A stretch of 64,000 nucleotides of DNA, taken from assembly GCA_934467415.1 (NCBI GenBank), contig CAKSLQ010000003.1, forward strand, positions 134,708 through 198,707, given 5' to 3'. Below are positions 19,349 through 28,784 of this stretch, piece after piece. Position numbers and translations under genes: made by a program. Every line of letters starts with the position of its first letter. Positions within the stretch are counted from its first letter, which is position 1. The stretch comes from an uncultured Eubacteriales bacterium. Its GTDB lineage: Bacteria > Bacillota > Clostridia > Oscillospirales > CAG-272. The notes under the pieces are model-generated. The model had not been told where the DNA came from and searched no databases. It worked only from the letters and a program-made list of their open reading frames with translations.

Positions 19349-19405
19349 ACAAAATCAAATAAAAGAAGTATTTACACGGAGATGATCGACCCGACGCCGA
19401 CGGCG

Positions 19406-19681
19406 TCAGATCATGGGGTCAACTGCAAGCAGGTCGTCGAGGACCTCGCAGATGTTGTAGGGGAACACCTGATTTTCCGCAAGCAGCGCGAGAATCTGTT
19501 TTGCCGCTGCCGGATCGGCGGTCAGCCGTTCGATGCGTACAGCGCCCCCGGGATCGCCGGTGATGCACGCGGACAGTCCGTAGCCGTCCGGCTCACGGAC
19601 AAGGCGGTAGGTAATTTCGATTTCGCGGCCGACTGCATTCACAACAGAACGTAAATCGGCCGATGCTATTTCCGATGCCAA
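19406..19681 (-). CDS. DUF6514-like small protein
   Basis: 91 residues from a TTG start at 19681, with AAGGAG 8 bases ahead. The protein has a beta-strand pattern ITYRLVREPDGYGLSACITG and ends AAKQILALLAENQVFPYNIC-EVLDDLL. This resembles the DUF6514 group found in Clostridia (from memory of the pattern, not searched). Function unknown. Single gene with its own terminator. Confidence 0.6.
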   Translation of the reverse strand: MASEIASADLRSVVNAVGREIEITYRLVREPDGYGLSACITGDPGGAVRIERLTADPAAAKQILALLAENQVFPYNICEVLDDLLAVDPMI

Positions 19682-20133
19682 ACTGAATCACTCCTTGATG
19701 CTTTTCGATGTGTACCCATTATACCGCAGGCGGCCGTGCATACCGCTGCCCGAATTTCGACTGTATGCACAATTCCGGCGGCGTTTTTTTGACAAAGTGC
19801 ACCAAAACGGCGCTGCTTTTACCGCAAAAGAAAACGAAGTGTCCGATTTGCAGAAAACGGCATGGAAAAAACAGCGCGACGATAGGAATAAAATGACAAT
19901 TCATGCAAATAAAATCGTGGTTTTTCCCCGTGGCTTCCGCGCATTTTTCCCGGGTTCGACATCTTTTTACACAATGTTTATAAAATCGCAGAAAATGACA
20001 CTTTTCCCATATATAACAGGTGGAATCGCGGGTTTTTTCGTGTTACAATAGAGTGGAAAATGCCGCATCTGCATCCGCGCTGCGCGCGGAAGCTTAAAAA
20101 ATGCTGCAAAATTATGCAAACGGAGGAATGACC

Positions 20134-20376
20134 ATGCCGAAACGACCGAATCCGCCGCCGCTCATGCCGCCGGCCGCCCGATTGCTCTACATATGCATGG
20201 CCGTCGTCGGCGTCTATCTGCTCGGCGTGGCGCTCTATGCCGGGGGCGCGCCCACCGACGCGCTGCGGCGGGACACCGCCTTCGAGCTGCTGCGCGGCGC
20301 ATACATTGCATCCGTGCTTGCCCTCGGCGGCGCGCTTGTGTTGGATCTGGATGCACGGCGGTCGGAGGGACGGTAA
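20134..20376 (+). CDS. Small two-helix membrane protein, unknown function
   Basis: 80 residues from ATG 20134 (GGAGG at 20122-20126). Two hydrophobic segments, LLYICMAVVGVYLLGVALYA and ELLRGAYIASVLALGGALVL, are joined by a short charged loop; the C-terminus is Asp/Arg-rich. An extended -10 (TGTTACAAT, ending 20049) lies upstream. The stretch 19700-20130 otherwise holds no gene I can support. Confidence 0.55.
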   Translation: MPKRPNPPPLMPPAARLLYICMAVVGVYLLGVALYAGGAPTDALRRDTAFELLRGAYIASVLALGGALVLDLDARRSEGR

Positions 20377-20472
20377 TTTTCGGAAAAAATTGCGGCGGAC
20401 GCTTGCATTGTCCGCCGCGGTGTGCTAAAATGAAAGCACAGACAAAATGCACTTTGAGAGGTGGGTTTCATC

Positions 20473-21108
20473 ATGGAACATTTTGTAATCACACTCGGCA
20501 GAAGCTGCGGCAGCGGCGGCGTCGAGGTGGGCAGAACGCTGGCAAAAAAGCTCGGCGTTGAGTATTACGACAGCAAGCTGCTGCGCCTGGCGTCGGACGA
20601 CAGCGGCATCAGCGAGGAGCTGTTTGCCCGCGCGGATGAAAAGCTGAAAAAGACGCTGCTGTTCAAGGTGTCCCGCAAGTCCTACGGGGGAGAGGTCATC
20701 CCGCCCGAGAGCGCGGATTTTACCTCCAATGAAAACCTGTATAATTATCAGGCCAAGGTCATCCGCAGTCTCGCGGAGCAGTCCTCCTGCGTCATCATCG
20801 GCCGCTGTGCCGACTCGATCCTCACCGACTTTCCGGGGCTTTTGCGCGTGTTTATCAGCGGCTCTTACGGCAAGTGCGCCGCGCGCGAAGCGGCGGATCA
20901 CGCCATCAAGCTGAAGGCGGCCTATGAAAAGGTGGATCGCGTCAACAAGTACCGCGCCGACTACCATATGTACCATACGGGCAAGGTGTGGGGGCATCCC
21001 GGCAACTATGACCTCTGCCTGTCCACCGATCACTTCACGCCCGGGCAGTGCGCCGATCTCATCATCGCCGCCCTGCGTGCCAAGATAGACGGAGCGGAAA
21101 GCAAATGA
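20473..21108 (+). CDS. Cytidylate kinase-like protein
   Basis: 211 residues. P-loop-type opening EHFVITLGRSCGSGGVEVGR, then ANK-like ADSILTDFPGLLRVFISG and the Arg-rich lid region. It belongs to the cytidylate-kinase-like family, distinct from Cmk itself; the family substrate is unsettled. AGGTG precedes ATG 20473. It overlaps the Nudix gene by 4 bases (21105-21108). Confidence 0.8.
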   Translation: MEHFVITLGRSCGSGGVEVGRTLAKKLGVEYYDSKLLRLASDDSGISEELFARADEKLKKTLLFKVSRKSYGGEVIPPESADFTSNENLYNYQAKVIRSLAEQSSCVIIGRCADSILTDFPGLLRVFISGSYGKCAAREAADHAIKLKAAYEKVDRVNKYRADYHMYHTGKVWGHPGNYDLCLSTDHFTPGQCADLIIAALRAKIDGAESK

Positions 21109-21683
21109 GCGACAAAGCATATACGGCGGCGCAGCTCACCGAGGAGACGCTGACCTCGACGCTGCTTTACGACGGCAGAGTCGTACATCTGTACCGCGAC
21201 ACCGTCCGCCTGCCGAACGGACATGAGACGATCCGCGAGGTTATCCGCCACGTCGGCGCGGTGTGTGTGCTTCCGCTGCTCCCGGACGGCAATGTGCTCG
21301 TCGAGCGGCAGTTCCGCTATCCGCATGCGCGCGTTCTGCTGGAGATCCCGGCGGGCAAGCTGGATTCCAAGGCGGAGGACAGACTGGAGGCGGCGAAGCG
21401 CGAGCTCTATGAGGAGACCGGCTACCGCGCCGACCGATATACCGACCTCGGCCCGCTCTACACCACGCCCGCCTTTGTGGACGAGGTGATCGAGATGTAC
21501 CTTGCCGAGGGGCTGCATACCGAAAACGACGGGCAGCATCTGGACGAGGACGAATTTCTGACCGTGGAGAAGATCCACATCGACACGCTCTGCGAGATGG
21601 TCATGCGCGGCGAGATCCCCGACGCGAAGACGCAGCTCGCCGTGCTGAAAGTGAAGCGGCTGCTGGATGAGAGAAAAGCGTAA
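21105..21683 (+). CDS. Nudix hydrolase, ADP-ribose pyrophosphatase type
   Basis: 192 residues. Probably hydrolyses ADP-ribose or related nucleoside diphosphates. The Nudix box region is EIPAGKLDSKAED then AAKRELYEETGYRAD; REL-x-EE-x-G is intact, but the first Gly lies one residue further from the first Glu than in the strict consensus. Upstream YRDTVRLPNGHETIREVI and AVCVLPLLPDGNVLVERQFR are typical of the ADPRase group. Coupled to the kinase-like gene by ATGA, and overlapping the SLOG gene by 17 bases. Confidence 0.9.
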   Translation: MSDKAYTAAQLTEETLTSTLLYDGRVVHLYRDTVRLPNGHETIREVIRHVGAVCVLPLLPDGNVLVERQFRYPHARVLLEIPAGKLDSKAEDRLEAAKRELYEETGYRADRYTDLGPLYTTPAFVDEVIEMYLAEGLHTENDGQHLDEDEFLTVEKIHIDTLCEMVMRGEIPDAKTQLAVLKVKRLLDERKA

Positions 21684-22155
21684 CACCTGCTGCTTTACCG
21701 GGCACAGGGACATTTCGGCGATGACCTACGACCAGCTTGTGCGCAACGTCGAGCCGATGGTGCGCGTGCTGATGGAAAACGGCTTTCGCTATTTTGCCTG
21801 CGGCGGGGCGCTGGGATTTGACACCTTTGCCGCGACCTACATCTGCTCCCTCAAGCAGCAGGGCTATGATGTGAAGCTGGTGCTGATGCTCCCCTGCCGC
21901 GACCAGACCGCGAAGTGGAGCGATTACAGCCGCCGCGTGTATGAAAACATTCTGGCGCGCGCCGACGAGGTCATCTACGTCAGCGACAGCTATTCCCCCG
22001 GCTGTATGCAGAAGCGCAACCGCGCGCTGGTGGATGCGTCCGCCGCCTGCATCTGCTATCTGACGTCGCCGAGCGGCGGCACGAAGCAGACCGTGGATTA
22101 TGCGTTTGCACGGGGGATCCCCGTCGTCAATGTGGCGATGGATACCCGAGGATAA
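21667..22155 (+). CDS. SLOG-family (DUF1273/YpsA-like) protein
   Basis: 162 residues. The SLOG nucleotide-binding pattern is clear: CCFTGHRDI at the N-terminus, YFACGGALGFDTFAATYI, LVLMLPCRDQTAKW, and a C-terminal SGGTKQTVDYAFARG. SLOG proteins bind nucleotide derivatives, and Nudix or SLOG pairs are often linked to NAD/ADP-ribose signalling. Sharing an operon with a Nudix enzyme fits that idea but proves nothing. It is the last gene before a terminator. Confidence 0.85.
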   Translation: MREKRNTCCFTGHRDISAMTYDQLVRNVEPMVRVLMENGFRYFACGGALGFDTFAATYICSLKQQGYDVKLVLMLPCRDQTAKWSDYSRRVYENILARADEVIYVSDSYSPGCMQKRNRALVDASAACICYLTSPSGGTKQTVDYAFARGIPVVNVAMDTRG

Positions 22156-22166
22156 AACAAGAGCGG

Positions 22167-22192
22167 AGAGGGCGCGTATGCGCCCTCTTTTC
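22167..22192 (+). terminator. Terminator after the SLOG gene
   Basis: AGAGGGCGC and GCGCCCTCT pair around GTAT and run into TTTT. Confidence 0.85.
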
Positions 22193-22271
22193 GGCGCGTT
22201 TGCACGGCGGATGCGGCATACAAAAGTAATTCAAAAATTTTTGAATTTTTGGGGTCTGAAAACAGGCAAAT

Positions 22272-22337
22272 CGAAATGTTTTTGAGAAAAAACTAACAAA
22301 ACGCGATTGCAAAAACCGCGCTTCCGCTGCATAATGG
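22272..22337 (+). promoter_or_regulatory. GH31-type promoter with upstream motif (copy A)
   Basis: TTGCAA (22307-22312) and CATAAT (22330-22335), 17-base spacer. The 66-base segment aligns without gaps to the copy at 33369-33434 (48 identities by hand count), including an upstream A/T motif CGAAATGTTTTTGAG. This is a likely activator site for an AraC-type regulator. Confidence 0.65.
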
Positions 22338-22383
22338 TAATATAGAGAAAAGCCTTATCCTATATAAAAAGAGAGGGAAGAAC

Positions 22384-25215
22384 TTGAAACATCTTCGTAA
22401 GTTTTTCATACCCGCGCTGCTCTGTCTGCTTGCTTTTGCAGGGGCAGTGACCGCCTCCGCCGTGCAGGCGGGCGTCGTCACGATGTCAAACGGCTCGGTC
22501 CGCGTCGAGCTGCTGTCTGACACGGTGATCCGCGTGGAGGAGAAGGTGAACGGCGGCTTTGAAGACCGCATTTCGCTGGTTGCCGTCGGCAGAGACGATT
22601 TCCCCGGCGTCGCCGCGACGACAAGCTCCACCGGCAGCTATTATCTGGCGAAGACCGCAAATTACACGGTCAAGCTGTACAAGAACCGCACCACACTGGC
22701 GTCCGACGCGGTCGAGGTGACCGACGGGAGCGGCAAGCTCGTGTGGAAGTATTCCTATGACAACGACGACACCGTGCCGATCCACGGGTTCTACACCAAG
22801 CTCCCCGACCCGAACGACACGCCCGCCGTGTTTGCGCTGGCGGACGCGCCGCGCGTGATTCCCGCGGCCAAGGGTGCAGCCTACGTCGGCTCGACCGACA
22901 ACTACAGCGACTGGAAGCTGACGCTCGCCTACAACGACTATCGGGACGTGTACCTGTTCCTCACCGATTCCTCGGCGGCGCAGCTGCGCAGCGACATCGT
23001 TGCGCTCACCGGGCGCGCGCCGGTCTCGAACATCAAGACCTTCGGCTCGTGGTACAGCCGCTATCAGGACTGGTCGGACGAGGAATACCTCGCCGTGATC
23101 GAGAACTACCGCAAGAACGGCTTCCCGCTGGACGTGCTGACCATCGACACCAACTGGCGGGCAAGCGCGGACGGCACGGGCTATGACCTGAACACGACCT
23201 CCTTCCCGGACATGCGGGGCTTCCTCACCAAGGCGAAGGCGGCGGGCGTGATGACCATCTTCAATGACCATGTACATAAGACGAACCGGCAGGCGCTCGA
23301 CCCCGTGGAGCTGAAGTACTTCACCGAGAACCTGCAGAACATTCTGAAGCTGGGGCTGGACGGCTGGTGGTATGACCGCAACTGGAGCTACAACTTCAAT
23401 TCGCCCTATACCGGCATCGTGGCCTCCACGTTCGGCAAGGTCGTGTACAACGATATTCTGAAGGATTATGCGGGCGACAAGCGCGTCTTCCTCATGGCCA
23501 ACGCCGAGTGGGTGCTGAACGGCAAGATCAATTACCGCACCTCGATCATCGGCCATCGCTACGGCATTCAGTGGTCGGGCGATATCACCAGCGAGGCGCT
23601 CCAGCTCCGCCGCGAGCTGACCAACATGGTCTCGATGACCACGGCTGGTTCGTCGCCCTACATGTCCTCCGACCTCGGCGGCTTCATGCGCGCCGAGCAG
23701 CAGTCGGGCGAGATGTACACCCGCTGGATGCAGTACGGCGCGCTGTCGCCGATCTTCCGCATCCATTCCTCCTCCGATTATTCCAAGGAGATCGACAAGC
23801 TGCCCTACAGCAGCCGGTATACGGCGGCAACGCAGAACATCGTCCGCAACTACATGAACATGCGCTACAACCTCCTGCCCCTGTTCTACACGCTCGGGCA
23901 CGAGGCGTATGAGACGGGGCTTCCGATCACGCGCCGCCTCGACTTCTACTATGACACGCCCGAGGCCGAGGACAACACCGAGTACCTGCTGGGCGACAGC
24001 CTGCTTGTCGCACCGCTCTGGACGGCCTACGGCGAGGGCGACGACGTGGTTCCCGCGGCGTGGTTCCCGGAGGGGCTGACCGTCACTTACTACAACAACA
24101 CCACCATGTCCGGCGATGTCGCCGCGACCGGCAAGGCGTCCGACATCGACTTCGACTGGGGCGACGGTTCGCCTGCGTCCGGCGTTAAGGCAGACGGCTT
24201 CTCGGCCGTGTTCGAGGGCAAGTTCACGCCCGCCGAGGACTGCTACATCGGCGGCGTCGTGGATGACGGCGTGCGTATCTGGGTGGACGGCAAGCTGGTC
24301 GTCAACAAGTGGACGGGCGGCTGGCTCGTCTCCTACATGGATATGACCAATCTGCTCAAAGCCGGACAGACCTACACGCTGAAATTCGCGTTCCGCGAAG
24401 GCTCGGGCGGCGCGGTCTGCCGCATGGTCTACGCGCATGCGACCGACAAGGGCGTGACTGCGCGCGACGTGTATATTCCCGAGGGCGGCTGGATCGACCT
24501 CTTCACCGGCAAGACCTATACCAAGGCGGGTACATACCGCGTTTACAACGGCATCGAGACTTCGCCCGTCTTCGCAAGAGTCGGCGCGGTCATTCCCGCG
24601 GTCAAGGTCGTCTCGCCGATGACCGGCGCAGACTTCAAGGCGCTGTCGCTCAACGTCTTTGCGGGCGGCGACGGCAGCTACACGCTCTATGAGGACGACG
24701 GCGAGTCGCTGTCCTATCAGACGGGAAAGGTGCGCGAGACCGCGTTCACCCACATCGCAAACGTCACGGGCGGCACGCTGGAGATCGCGGCGGCGGCCGG
24801 TGACTTCCAAACGAGCTATACGAGCCGTACCTACACGGTCCGCGTCCACGGGACGAAGGTCGTGACGAAGGCGATGCTGGACGGCAAGGCCGTCAGCGTC
24901 ACGAAGATCGCGCGCGACGCGTCCGCACAGCCGTTTGCCGAGACCGGCGCGGCGCCCGACAGCGACGTGTACGAGATCACCTTTGACGCGGCTCTTGCAT
25001 CGCCGCACACGCTGACCTGGTCGTCGATCGACACCGTGCTCGGCGATGCGGACGGCGACGGCGCCGTGACCGTTCTGGATGCGCTGTACGCGCTGCGCGC
25101 CATCCTCAACGCCACGTCCGCGGGCAAGCTGCCTGCGGCGGATATGAACGGCGACGGCGCGCTGACGCTTGCCGACGTCGTGCAGATCCTGCGCGCGGTC
25201 AGCGCAGGGAAATGA
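22384..25215 (+). CDS. Secreted GH31 glycosidase with PA14-like and dockerin domains (GH31-1)
   Basis: 943 residues from a TTG start (GAGGGAAG ahead). Signal peptide LRKFFIPALLCLLAFAGAVT. An N-terminal beta domain (SVRVELLSDTVIRVEEK) leads to the (beta/alpha)8 barrel, with FGSWYSRYQDWSDEEY, the candidate nucleophile D331 in LDGWWYDRNW, and candidate acid/base D400 in IQWSGDITSEAL. A PA14-like insert (about 560-670; GKFTPAEDCYIGGVVDDGVR) follows YLLGDSLLVAPLW. The C-terminus has two dockerin type I loops (DADGDGAVTVLDALYALRAI, DMNGDGALTLADVVQILRAV). Extracellular alpha-glycosidase; the substrate cannot be told from sequence alone. Confidence 0.9.
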   Translation: MKHLRKFFIPALLCLLAFAGAVTASAVQAGVVTMSNGSVRVELLSDTVIRVEEKVNGGFEDRISLVAVGRDDFPGVAATTSSTGSYYLAKTANYTVKLYKNRTTLASDAVEVTDGSGKLVWKYSYDNDDTVPIHGFYTKLPDPNDTPAVFALADAPRVIPAAKGAAYVGSTDNYSDWKLTLAYNDYRDVYLFLTDSSAAQLRSDIVALTGRAPVSNIKTFGSWYSRYQDWSDEEYLAVIENYRKNGFPLDVLTIDTNWRASADGTGYDLNTTSFPDMRGFLTKAKAAGVMTIFNDHVHKTNRQALDPVELKYFTENLQNILKLGLDGWWYDRNWSYNFNSPYTGIVASTFGKVVYNDILKDYAGDKRVFLMANAEWVLNGKINYRTSIIGHRYGIQWSGDITSEALQLRRELTNMVSMTTAGSSPYMSSDLGGFMRAEQQSGEMYTRWMQYGALSPIFRIHSSSDYSKEIDKLPYSSRYTAATQNIVRNYMNMRYNLLPLFYTLGHEAYETGLPITRRLDFYYDTPEAEDNTEYLLGDSLLVAPLWTAYGEGDDVVPAAWFPEGLTVTYYNNTTMSGDVAATGKASDIDFDWGDGSPASGVKADGFSAVFEGKFTPAEDCYIGGVVDDGVRIWVDGKLVVNKWTGGWLVSYMDMTNLLKAGQTYTLKFAFREGSGGAVCRMVYAHATDKGVTARDVYIPEGGWIDLFTGKTYTKAGTYRVYNGIETSPVFARVGAVIPAVKVVSPMTGADFKALSLNVFAGGDGSYTLYEDDGESLSYQTGKVRETAFTHIANVTGGTLEIAAAAGDFQTSYTSRTYTVRVHGTKVVTKAMLDGKAVSVTKIARDASAQPFAETGAAPDSDVYEITFDAALASPHTLTWSSIDTVLGDADGDGAVTVLDALYALRAILNATSAGKLPAADMNGDGALTLADVVQILRAVSAGK

Positions 25216-25285
25216 GCGCAAAACCGAATGCACCATGGGGCGGGCGACGTTTTGTCGCCCGCCTTTTGCATATATTCGCGAAAAA

Positions 25286-25336
25286 CAAACATTTTTTCGG
25301 GAAATATCGCAATCTTTGTCTTGTAAAGTGTATAAT
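25286..25336 (+). promoter_or_regulatory. Probable GH31-2 promoter with related upstream motif (copy D)
   Basis: TATAAT (25331-25336) with TCGCAA (25307-25312) 18 bases upstream. Just before it, CAAACATTTTTTCGGGAAAT (25286-25305) resembles the motif ahead of GH31-3 (CAAATCATTTTTAGAAAT). Confidence 0.5.
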
Positions 25337-25386
25337 TCTTCTGTATCATCAAATTGCAAATACAGCCGAAAAGGATGGTTGATGCT

Positions 25387-28182
25387 ATGAGACATTTTAT
25401 CGGTCGATGGGCGGCGCTTTTCTGTGCGCTGCTCGGTCTGCTGCTCGTGATGCCGCTCGCGGCGGCCGAGGCGCAGATCGTCACGCTGGAGAGCGGGACG
25501 ACGCGCGTCGAGCTGCTGTCCGACGCGGTGATCCGCGTGGAAGAGAAGGGCGAGCACGGCTTTGAGGACCGCGTCAGTCTGATCGCGGCCGGGCGCGGCG
25601 ACTTCACCGGCGTCGCGGCGAAGACGCGCACCGAGGGGAACTGCCTTATTGCCGAGACCGCAGCCTACACGGTGAAGCTCTACACCGACCGCGGCTATCA
25701 TGCGGACGCGGTCGAGATTTTCGCCGCGGACGGCCGCCCCGTCTGGACCGTGTCGAAGACCGCGACGCAGGAGGTGCGCACGGCGGGCTTCTATCACGAT
25801 CTGCCCGACCCCGGCGACACGCCCGAGGTCTATGCGCTCCTCGACTATCCGCGTATCCTCCCGGCGGAGAAGGGCGCGGCCTATGTCGGCTCGACCGACG
25901 CCTACAGCGGCTGGGAGCGCTATGACGCGACCGACGTCTATGTGATGTTCGCCTACGGCGATGCCGCGACGCTGCGCACACGCTTTGCCGAGGTCACCGG
26001 GCGCACGCCGATCTCGGACATCAAGACCTTCGGCTCGTGGTACAGCCGCTATCAGAACTGGACGGACGCCGACTACAAGGCGGTCGTGGAGAACTATCGG
26101 GCAAACGGCTTCCCGCTCGACATCCTCGTCATCGACACCAAGTGGCGCGCGGGCGCGGACGGCACGGGCTACGACATCGACAAGGGCAATTTCCCGGATA
26201 TGGAGGGGTTTGTCGACTGGGCGCATAAAAACGGGGTCATGGTTTTGTTCAACGACCACACGCACAAGACCGACAAGCAGGCGCTTGACCCGGAGGAGCT
26301 CAAGTACCACACCGAGAATCTGACAAACATCTTGAAGCTCGGCGTGGACGGCTGGTGGTATGACCGCAACTGGGGCTACACGCTGCATTCGCCCTATGAG
26401 GATTCGATCACCTTCACCACCTTCGGCGAGATCCTGTACAACGATATTCTGGCAAGCTACTCTTCGACCAAGCGCCTGTTCCTGCTCAGCAATGCGGACT
26501 GGGTGCGCCACGGCTATGTGGAAAATGCGCCGTCGGTCATCGGTCATCGCTACGGCATCCAGTGGACGGGCGACATCACCAGCGAGGCGATGCAGCTGCG
26601 CCGCGAGATCGAGAACATGGTGTCCAAGACCACGGCGGGCGCGTCGCCCTACCTGTCCTCCGACCTCGGCGGCTTCAAGCGCGCCAAGGAGCAGAGCGAG
26701 GCGATGTACACGCGCTGGATGCAGTACGGCGCGCTGTCGCCCATCTTCCGCATTCACTCCACGATGGAGTCGGGCGGCGCGAAGTACGACAAGCTGCCCT
26801 ACACCTACAGCGCGGCGACGCAGGCGATCGTGAAGAAATACATGAACCTGCGCTACAACCTGCTGCCGCTGTTCTACACGCTCGGTCACGAGGCGTATGA
26901 GACCGGTATGCCGATCACGCGGCGCACCGACTTCTATGACGACAGCGCGGCGGCGAAGGACAATACGCAATACCTGCTCGGCCGCGATCTGCTGGTCGCG
27001 CCGCTCTGGAGCGCCTACGGCGAGGGCGACGGCGTCGTACCCGCGTCCTGGTTCGGTGAGGCGGGGCTGACGGCTTCGTATTACAACAGCCGCACCGATC
27101 ATTCCAAGGCGGTCTACAAAACGACCGTGCCGAATATCGAGCTCAACTGGGGGACAAAGTCGCCGGACGCCTCGGTGCGCGTCAACCTGTTCTCCGGCAT
27201 CTTCGAGGGGAAGATCACGCCCGCGTTTGACTGCTACCTCGGCGGCGCGGCCGACGACGGTATGCGTGTCTATATCAACGGCGAGCTCCTCGTGGACGCA
27301 TGGAAGTCGAGCTGGCTTGCCTCCGCGGTCAACACCGAGACGCTGCTGCGCGCCGGCGTGACCTACGACATCCGCGTCGAGTATTACGACGGCACGAGCA
27401 CGGCGTCCTGCTATCTGCTCTACGAGCTGCCGTCCGAGAAAAACATGTCCGCGCGCGACGTCTATCTGCCCGCGGGCGGCTGGACGGACGTGTTCACGGG
27501 GACGCATTACGCAGGCGGCGGCACGGTGCGCGTCTGCAACGGCATCGAGACCACGCCGCTCTTCGCAAGAGACGGTGCGGTTCTGCCCGCCGTCAAGGTC
27601 GTCTCGCCGATCGAGGCCGCGGACTTCCCAGCGCTGTCGCTCAACGTTTTTGATGGTGGCGACGGCAGCTACACGCTCTGTGAGGACGACGGCGAAACCG
27701 TCGATTACAGGACGGGCGATGTGCGGAAGACGCTGTTTACGCATACCGAAACCGGCGCACAGGGCAGCCTCGCCATCGCAAAGGCGGAGGGCGCATTCAC
27801 GACGGATTACACGGCGCGCACCTACACCGTCCGCATCCACAGCGAAAAGGCGATCGAGAACGTCAAACTCGACGGCAGGACGGTCGAGGTGACAAGGCTT
27901 GCAAAGGACACCGCCGCGGCCCCGCTGGCCGAGACCGGCGCCGCACCCGACGGCACGGTGTATGAGGTGACCTTCACCGCGACGATGAACGCGGCGCATA
28001 CGCTCACCTGGGAGATGGCGGCTTCCGGCGACCTCGACGGCGACGGCGCAGTCACGGTGCGCGATGTTCTGCTGGCGGCGCGCGCCGCGCTGAACGGCAC
28101 CTACACCGCCGACGGCGACCTGAACGCCGACGGTAAAATCACGGCGGAGGACGTCACCCGCCTGCTCGCCCGCATATTCTGA
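25387..28182 (+). CDS. Secreted GH31 glycosidase with PA14-like and dockerin domains (GH31-2)
   Basis: 931 residues from ATG 25387 (AAAGGA ahead). Signal peptide WAALFCALLGLLLVMPLAAA. Same plan as GH31-1: beta domain, barrel with FGSWYSRYQNWTDADY, candidate nucleophile D326 (WWYDRNWGY), candidate acid/base D396 (IQWTGDITSEAM), SSDLGGF, a PA14-like insert (ITPAFDCYLGGAADDGMR), then a dockerin pair (DLDGDGAVTVRDVLLAARAA, DLNADGKITAEDVTRLL). Clearly a paralogue of GH31-1 by tandem duplication. Single gene between its promoter and terminator. Confidence 0.9.
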   Translation: MRHFIGRWAALFCALLGLLLVMPLAAAEAQIVTLESGTTRVELLSDAVIRVEEKGEHGFEDRVSLIAAGRGDFTGVAAKTRTEGNCLIAETAAYTVKLYTDRGYHADAVEIFAADGRPVWTVSKTATQEVRTAGFYHDLPDPGDTPEVYALLDYPRILPAEKGAAYVGSTDAYSGWERYDATDVYVMFAYGDAATLRTRFAEVTGRTPISDIKTFGSWYSRYQNWTDADYKAVVENYRANGFPLDILVIDTKWRAGADGTGYDIDKGNFPDMEGFVDWAHKNGVMVLFNDHTHKTDKQALDPEELKYHTENLTNILKLGVDGWWYDRNWGYTLHSPYEDSITFTTFGEILYNDILASYSSTKRLFLLSNADWVRHGYVENAPSVIGHRYGIQWTGDITSEAMQLRREIENMVSKTTAGASPYLSSDLGGFKRAKEQSEAMYTRWMQYGALSPIFRIHSTMESGGAKYDKLPYTYSAATQAIVKKYMNLRYNLLPLFYTLGHEAYETGMPITRRTDFYDDSAAAKDNTQYLLGRDLLVAPLWSAYGEGDGVVPASWFGEAGLTASYYNSRTDHSKAVYKTTVPNIELNWGTKSPDASVRVNLFSGIFEGKITPAFDCYLGGAADDGMRVYINGELLVDAWKSSWLASAVNTETLLRAGVTYDIRVEYYDGTSTASCYLLYELPSEKNMSARDVYLPAGGWTDVFTGTHYAGGGTVRVCNGIETTPLFARDGAVLPAVKVVSPIEAADFPALSLNVFDGGDGSYTLCEDDGETVDYRTGDVRKTLFTHTETGAQGSLAIAKAEGAFTTDYTARTYTVRIHSEKAIENVKLDGRTVEVTRLAKDTAAAPLAETGAAPDGTVYEVTFTATMNAAHTLTWEMAASGDLDGDGAVTVRDVLLAARAALNGTYTADGDLNADGKITAEDVTRLLARIF

Positions 28183-28192
28183 ACCGCAACAC

Positions 28193-28221
28193 AAAAAAGC
28201 TGCCGACAGGCAGCTTTTTTA
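28193..28221 (+). terminator. Terminator after GH31-2
   Basis: AAAAAAGCTGCC and GGCAGCTTTTTT pair around GACA. Confidence 0.92.
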
Positions 28222-28265
28222 TTTGTGATGGCGGTGTGGCGATGCACGCCTTGTCGCATCATGTG

Positions 28266-28660
28266 GTTCTAACCAAGCCTCCTCCTGACGGGGGAGGTGG
28301 CGGCGTAGCCGCCGGAGGGAGAGATATTGCAAAGGTACCCTCGATTGACAAGGGAAGACACGGTTTTTCGGGGCTGAAACCGTACCTGGCTTCGTTTTCC
28401 TCATTGGCGGGCATTAGCCCGCCTGCTTCGTCAGCCTCGTCAGGCACAATTTCCGCTCCCGAAAAACTCCGTAGGACTTTCCGGCGAGTAAAACTCTAGC
28501 TGGCGAGGAAGAGGAGGACGGTGTGCCGACCGCCCACCGAGGACGATGACGATGTCCAGCGCCAACTTTTTACCGCTGGAAAGCGTGTCTGCCCTTGTCA
28601 ATCGAGGGTAGGATAGCGCGCAAATGTTACTGCGCGTTATCTCTCCCTCAGTCGCCGTCA
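28266..28660. repeat. Composite intergenic repeat with 25-base inverted arms
   Basis: The outer part starts TTCTAACCAAGCCTCCTCCT, like the end of the element at 35967. Inside, arms 28338-28362 and 28584-28608 are inverted copies with 24 of 25 matches (CCTCGATTGACAAGGG core), enclosing about 220 bases with several small palindromes (such as GGCGGGCATTAGCCCGCC). No credible gene; the short minus-strand frames have no ribosome-binding site. It looks like a MITE-like insertion into an older repeat. Confidence 0.65.
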
Positions 28661-28740
28661 GGATGTTTTTCGGTTTCGCATCGCGAAATCGTCGGTGTTC
28701 AGCCGACGAAGAAAAACTCCGCGAGACGCATCGCGTCTCG
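28661..28740. repeat. Triple-hairpin repeat (copy 1)
   Basis: Three palindromes in a row: TTTCGCATCGCGAAA, GTCGGTGTTCAGCCGAC and CGAGACGCATCGCGTCTCG. The same unit, reversed, occurs at 63701-63780 and 63915-63995. Confidence 0.85.
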
Positions 28741-28784
28741 TACAGCTCACCCTCGTCAGAGGGAGCCCGGATTTGTGTATGCGC

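Noticed and set aside
19055..19654. A 199-residue plus-strand frame across the repeat at 19098
   Set aside because: It is mostly repeat and terminator sequence and antisense to the gene at 19406.
22486..28194. A 1902-residue minus-strand open frame opposite GH31-1 and GH31-2
   Set aside because: It runs antisense through two clear genes and a promoter, with no domain of its own; long antisense frames are expected in GC-rich DNA.
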